Origin: Candidatus Melainabacteria bacterium
Lineage (GTDB): Bacteria; Cyanobacteriota; Vampirovibrionia; Obscuribacterales; Obscuribacteraceae
DNA length: 64,000 nucleotides
NCBI GenBank assembly: GCA_017307165.1
Contig: JAFKGK010000001.1
Location: 62,001-126,000 of the forward strand
Direction of reading: 5' to 3'
Shown here: one piece after another, positions 61,240-64,000 of the stretch
Layout: each line of letters starts with the position of its first letter
How positions within the stretch are numbered: the stretch's first letter is position 1
Program-made: the position numbers and the translations under genes
The notes under the pieces: generated by a model
The model's database searches: none
Told to the model about the DNA's origin: nothing
Seen by the model: the letters and a program-made list of their open reading frames with translations, nothing else

Positions 61240-61857
61240 TTGCTAGCGGATGCCGACCGCGAGACCAAACAGGTTGCCACAGGCAATCTCATCGTGCTGA
61301 CTGGTCCATCCGGTGTTGGCAAGGGTACCATCGTGGCTCAACTATTTGAGAGGATGCCCGACCTGCGTCGCTCGGTCTCGATGACTACCAGGCCCCAGCG
61401 TCCAGGCGAGATCGAGGGACATTCTTACTTTTTTGTCGAGCGCCCCTTTTTCAAGTCCAAGATCAAATCGGGCGAATTACTGGAATGGGCAGAGTTTGCC
61501 GGGCATCTTTATGGTACTCCCAAAGAATACGTAGACAAAGAGCTTATGGCCGGATTTGACGTCATCCTCGAGATCGAGGTGATTGGTGCCCGCCTGGTAA
61601 AAGAATTACACCCTGATGCCGTGATGATCTTTATAGCTCCACCTTCATTCGAAGAGCTGGAAAGGAGACTGCGCGGACGCGCCACCGAGACGCCCGAAAA
61701 GATCGAGATGCGCCTGGCCAAAGCAAAACAAGAGTTACAGGAAAAAAATGTTTTCCATTATGAAGTAGTAAACGATAACCTTGATGCGGCCATTAACAAT
61801 CTCGAGCATATCGTGTATGCTGAAAGGCTACGTATACGCAAACAGGTGAGCCAATGA
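61240..61857 (+). CDS. gmk: Guanylate kinase
   Basis: This enzyme phosphorylates GMP to GDP. The product is 205 residues from a TTG codon with AAGGAG nine bases upstream. The P-loop GPSGVGKGTI, SMTTRPQRPGEIEGHSYFFV (GMP-binding), ELLEWAEFAGHLYGTP and the lid region RLRGRATET are present. The stop overlaps the rpoZ start (ATGA at 61854-61857), the common gmk-rpoZ arrangement. Confidence 0.96.
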   Translation: MLADADRETKQVATGNLIVLTGPSGVGKGTIVAQLFERMPDLRRSVSMTTRPQRPGEIEGHSYFFVERPFFKSKIKSGELLEWAEFAGHLYGTPKEYVDKELMAGFDVILEIEVIGARLVKELHPDAVMIFIAPPSFEELERRLRGRATETPEKIEMRLAKAKQELQEKNVFHYEVVNDNLDAAINNLEHIVYAERLRIRKQVSQ

Positions 61858-62066
61858 GCACGACCCGCATCCTCGATCAGCTTCTCAAAGAAAACGTCAA
61901 TCGTTACGATCTCGTTTTAAAAGTGGCCCAGCGTGCGAAAGTCATCAAGACCGAGAGCCGTGAGCAAGCCAAGACCGCCAATGCCGTTATCCAGGCCTTG
62001 CAAATGGTCGCAGCCGAAGGCGACGGTACCATCTTGATCTCGCCCTCCGGGCATTACATGTATTAG
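61854..62066 (+). CDS. rpoZ: RNA polymerase omega subunit
   Basis: The 70 residues have the omega core VNRYDLVLKVAQRAKVI and a helix with AKTANAVIQALQMVAAE. The protein stabilises beta-prime in the polymerase. It is coupled to gmk by a 4-base overlap and is followed by a terminator. The length is typical of short omega proteins. Confidence 0.93.
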   Translation: MSTTRILDQLLKENVNRYDLVLKVAQRAKVIKTESREQAKTANAVIQALQMVAAEGDGTILISPSGHYMY

Positions 62067-62122
62067 ACCTTTGTTTTAGATCTATTTAAAATCGATCCTG
62101 ACCGATTTTAAACCGATTTTAG

Positions 62123-62154
62123 AGACTCGCCTGGCCCCGCTGGCGAGTCTTTTT
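62123..62154 (+). terminator. Rho-independent terminator after rpoZ
   Basis: AGACTCGCC and GGCGAGTCT form a perfect 9-bp stem with a 10-base loop, followed by TTTTT. It ends the gmk-rpoZ unit. Confidence 0.93.
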
Positions 62155-62253
62155 GTGCCTGGGTTTCGACAATTTTTGCTGCCATGGTAATTTCCCCGTT
62201 GTCAGCTATGCGGGATCGCACTATTATCATCAAAAAAACAAAGGTATTCGGCG

Positions 62254-62463
62254 ATGGATTTCTGGGCAGTCTTACTCTTGATAGCTTTTATGGCCGGTAT
62301 CATGGGCTGGACGACCACGCCATTTATCAATGGCGTCCTATGGTTTTGCGACTGGAAGGACGGCACGGACATCAACTGGGGCCTGGACACTGCTTTCTCG
62401 GTCGCTGTGCCCTTCGCCTGGCTCTTTGCCATTTTTGAGATCATCCTGCTCTACAGCCCTTAA
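62254..62463 (+). CDS. Small membrane protein, unknown function
   Basis: The 69 residues have two hydrophobic segments (about 3-20 and 46-66) joined by a Trp/Asp-containing loop (WFCDWKDGTDINWG). AAAGG lies about ten bases before ATG. The tryptophan-rich, well-formed two-helix layout argues that it is real even though its last 126 bases are antisense to the end of the dihydrouridine synthase frame. I do not recognise the family. Confidence 0.55.
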   Translation: MDFWAVLLLIAFMAGIMGWTTTPFINGVLWFCDWKDGTDINWGLDTAFSVAVPFAWLFAIFEIILLYSP

Positions 62464-63453
62464 AAACCTTTCCTGTCCTTCTTTGCCACCGACAACATAG
62501 GCAAGCTCACTGAGGATTTGCGCACAGTCAGTCAAACTGCCGATCTGAGTGAGGCGGTTTCTAAAAGGCGCCGCGCCACTGATGCCCTTTGTGTACTGGG
62601 TCAGGTGTCTTCTTGATTCGTTTATGCCAATACGAGATCCCTTGTATTTGGCCAGTCCTGCCGAGTGCCTGTAGCCAGCTATCAGCCGCTCCACCTCATC
62701 CGGAGCCACATCGAGTATGCCGTGGTCTAGATATTTGGTGATGCGCGGTATCAGCCAGGGATTGCCCAATGTACCGCGCGCCACAGCCACGCCATCGCAT
62801 CCGGTTATCTCCAGCAATTGCAACGCATTTTCGGGACTAAAAACATCCCCATTACCAAAGACAGGGATGGATAGGGCCTTTTTTACCAGAGCAATATGCG
62901 TCCAGTCGGCCTTGCCCGAGTAGAGTTGCTGGCGGGTTCGTCCATGCACGGTGACCATAGAAGCGCCAGCTTCTTCTGCCATTTCACCAAACTCCACTGC
63001 ATTGCGATTGCTGTCATCCCATCCGAGTCTAAACTTGACAGTGACGGGCAGATCCACTGCAGCCTTGACCGTGGAGATGATCTCGCGTGCCAAATCCGGT
63101 TCGCGCATTAAAGCGCAGCCATCCTTGCCCTTAGTGATCTTGGGCACTGGGCAACCCATATTGATGTCGACAAAGTCTGCGCCTTTTTTTTGTGCCAGTT
63201 GGGCGGCATTGGCCATTACGTCCGGCTCGTGCCCAAATATCTGGATGCCGATCGGATGCTCATCCGGGTCGAGATCCATGATGCGTGATTCTGGGCGGGC
63301 GAGTAAGGCCCGGGACGATACCATCTCGGTCGACATCATGCATTGTGGATCGATAGATCTGACTATCTGTCTAAAGACGATGTCTGTGACACCTGCCATT
63401 GGCGGCACGTATACACGGCTTTGGAGAGTAAAGTTGCCGATCTTGATTGGCAC
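62338..63453 (-). CDS. tRNA-dihydrouridine synthase (Dus family, DusB-like)
   Basis: This flavoenzyme reduces uridines in tRNA D-loops. The product is 371 residues with YVPPMAGVTDIVFRQIVR at the start, DINMGCPVPKITKGKDGCAL with the catalytic Cys, VKFRLGWDD, VTVHGRTRQQLYSGKADW and GNGDVFSPENAL. The conserved domain ends near residue 325. The last ~45 residues are low-complexity and run antisense to the small membrane protein gene, so they may be of little functional weight. The layout is closest to DusB. Confidence 0.92.
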   Translation of the reverse strand: MPIKIGNFTLQSRVYVPPMAGVTDIVFRQIVRSIDPQCMMSTEMVSSRALLARPESRIMDLDPDEHPIGIQIFGHEPDVMANAAQLAQKKGADFVDINMGCPVPKITKGKDGCALMREPDLAREIISTVKAAVDLPVTVKFRLGWDDSNRNAVEFGEMAEEAGASMVTVHGRTRQQLYSGKADWTHIALVKKALSIPVFGNGDVFSPENALQLLEITGCDGVAVARGTLGNPWLIPRITKYLDHGILDVAPDEVERLIAGYRHSAGLAKYKGSRIGINESRRHLTQYTKGISGAAPFRNRLTQIGSLTDCAQILSELAYVVGGKEGQERFLRAVEQDDLKNGKEPGEGHSDRESSVQAPVDVRAVLPVAKP

Positions 63454-63550
63454 TGCCTTGGACCTTTGCTTGATTTAAAGAGTTTACAAGAAGCTGGCCG
63501 AAAGGGAGACCCCGGGCACAGGTTTTGAAAAATAAGTTATAGTTGGCCCT

Positions 63551-64000
63551 ATGAGAAATTTTGGAAAGATTGGCTCTTTAGCTGCCTGCGCCTTGATTTT
63601 ATGCCTGTCTAATCTGGTGGAGATTTTTGCTCCGCAACCTGCTCATACTTGGGATAGGGCAAAGTTTAAGGCGCCAAAGGGGCGCAAGGCTAAAAAGTTT
63701 TTGTTGTCCGGACGCATCGTCGATGCTGATGGGCGGCCGCATGCAGGCATGCCCCTCTATGTCTGGGAAAATGATGGAGATTTTGCGCAAGAGACCCGCA
63801 GCGACGGCAACGGTGAGTTTGAGGTACAGCATGACGAGGTCAAACCTCTCACGCTCGAGGTCAACCCGCCGCTTAATAGCGGTCTGGCTCAAGCTTTGAT
63901 ACCCAATCTTCCAGGTACCGAAAATCGCAAGGTCGTAGTGACTCTCAAGCCCGGCAATCTAGTGACCGGGAGGATCATGCATGCAGGCAGGCCACTGAAA
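63551..64000 (+). CDS. Exported protein with carboxypeptidase-regulatory-like domain (partial)
   Basis: The gene runs off the right edge; 150 codons are visible. ATG at 63551 is followed by a signal-peptide-like stretch (KIGSLAACALILCLSNLVEIFA). A beta-sandwich segment follows, FLLSGRIVDADGRPHAGMPL, then RSDGNGEFEV, typical of carboxypeptidase-D regulatory-like (DUF4480/CarboxypepD_reg) domains. A second such unit begins at LVTGRIMHAGRPLK. It is probably a repeat-built surface or periplasmic protein. No ribosome binding site is clear. Confidence 0.65.
   Translation, partial: MRNFGKIGSLAACALILCLSNLVEIFAPQPAHTWDRAKFKAPKGRKAKKFLLSGRIVDADGRPHAGMPLYVWENDGDFAQETRSDGNGEFEVQHDEVKPLTLEVNPPLNSGLAQALIPNLPGTENRKVVVTLKPGNLVTGRIMHAGRPLK

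Noticed and set aside
1..64000. tRNA, rRNA, complete insertion sequence, prophage or integrase genes
   Set aside because: No T-loop-like or ribosomal RNA sequence, transposase motif or phage gene was seen on either strand. This was a visual scan, and tRNAscan and ISfinder searches would be decisive.

Overview
The window looks like ordinary chromosome of a free-living, Gram-negative-type bacterium with roughly balanced base composition (judged by eye, not computed). It has secreted proteins and lipoproteins with type I and II signal peptides, a periplasmic M23 peptidase, and an unusually dense set of Hanks-type Ser/Thr kinases: five in 64 kb, two of them carrying TPR arms. My inference is a non-photosynthetic member of the Cyanobacteriota (Melainabacteria/Vampirovibrionia, Obscuribacter-like). 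This rests on a probable ARC6-type IMS domain, the wealth of kinase, TPR and FHA genes, and the absence of any photosynthesis gene. No rRNA is present to settle it. I saw no tRNA, rRNA, CRISPR array, complete insertion sequence or prophage.

Layout. 1-1604: a decayed edge with a duplicated gene tail, a TetR remnant and two unknown membrane proteins. 1669-6927: two zinc-ribbon/kinase/TM/TPR receptor-like kinases on opposite strands, flanking a divergent methyltransferase/Rrf2 pair. 6967-10442: a beta-hydroxyacid dehydrogenase, then MarR, thiolase and a DUF302-like protein in overlapping order. 10533-15687 (minus): a four-gene signalling operon with a membrane protein of repeated MshEN-like modules, a PAS histidine kinase, a NarL-type regulator and a second histidine kinase built on the same modules. 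15880-26885 (plus): a membrane protein, a small acidic protein, two overlapping membrane kinases, a PstS-like lipoprotein overlapping full-length MetH, and a putrescine-type aminotransferase. 26853-36820: a repeat protein, a TPR protein, a homocysteine methyltransferase/MTHFR fusion, LepA, a SUFU-domain protein, Asd and an exported unknown.

37033-45875: a TetR regulator with a visible promoter and palindrome, two very strong hairpins, then an acyltransferase pair (MBOAT plus an SGNH-like partner), an RRM protein, and a sugar-modification set (epimerase, DegT aminotransferase, GT2), followed by HemL. 45912-57317 (minus): an envelope trio (IMS-domain, M23 and IPT-domain proteins), and a signalling operon PP2C, FHA, NHL-kinase, Maf, preceded by UbiB and a coiled-coil protein. 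57450-64000: arginase, LexA, the RqcH-like NFACT protein, gmk-rpoZ, a small membrane protein, a tRNA-dihydrouridine synthase and the start of an exported protein.

How the genes connect: one-carbon and methionine metabolism is represented twice (MetH, and the HMT/MTHFR fusion that makes the methyl donor), with Asd supplying the same amino-acid family. Phosphosignalling dominates: kinases, a phosphatase and an FHA reader sit together, and a separate histidine-kinase cascade uses domains normally found on type IV pilus and type II secretion ATPases.
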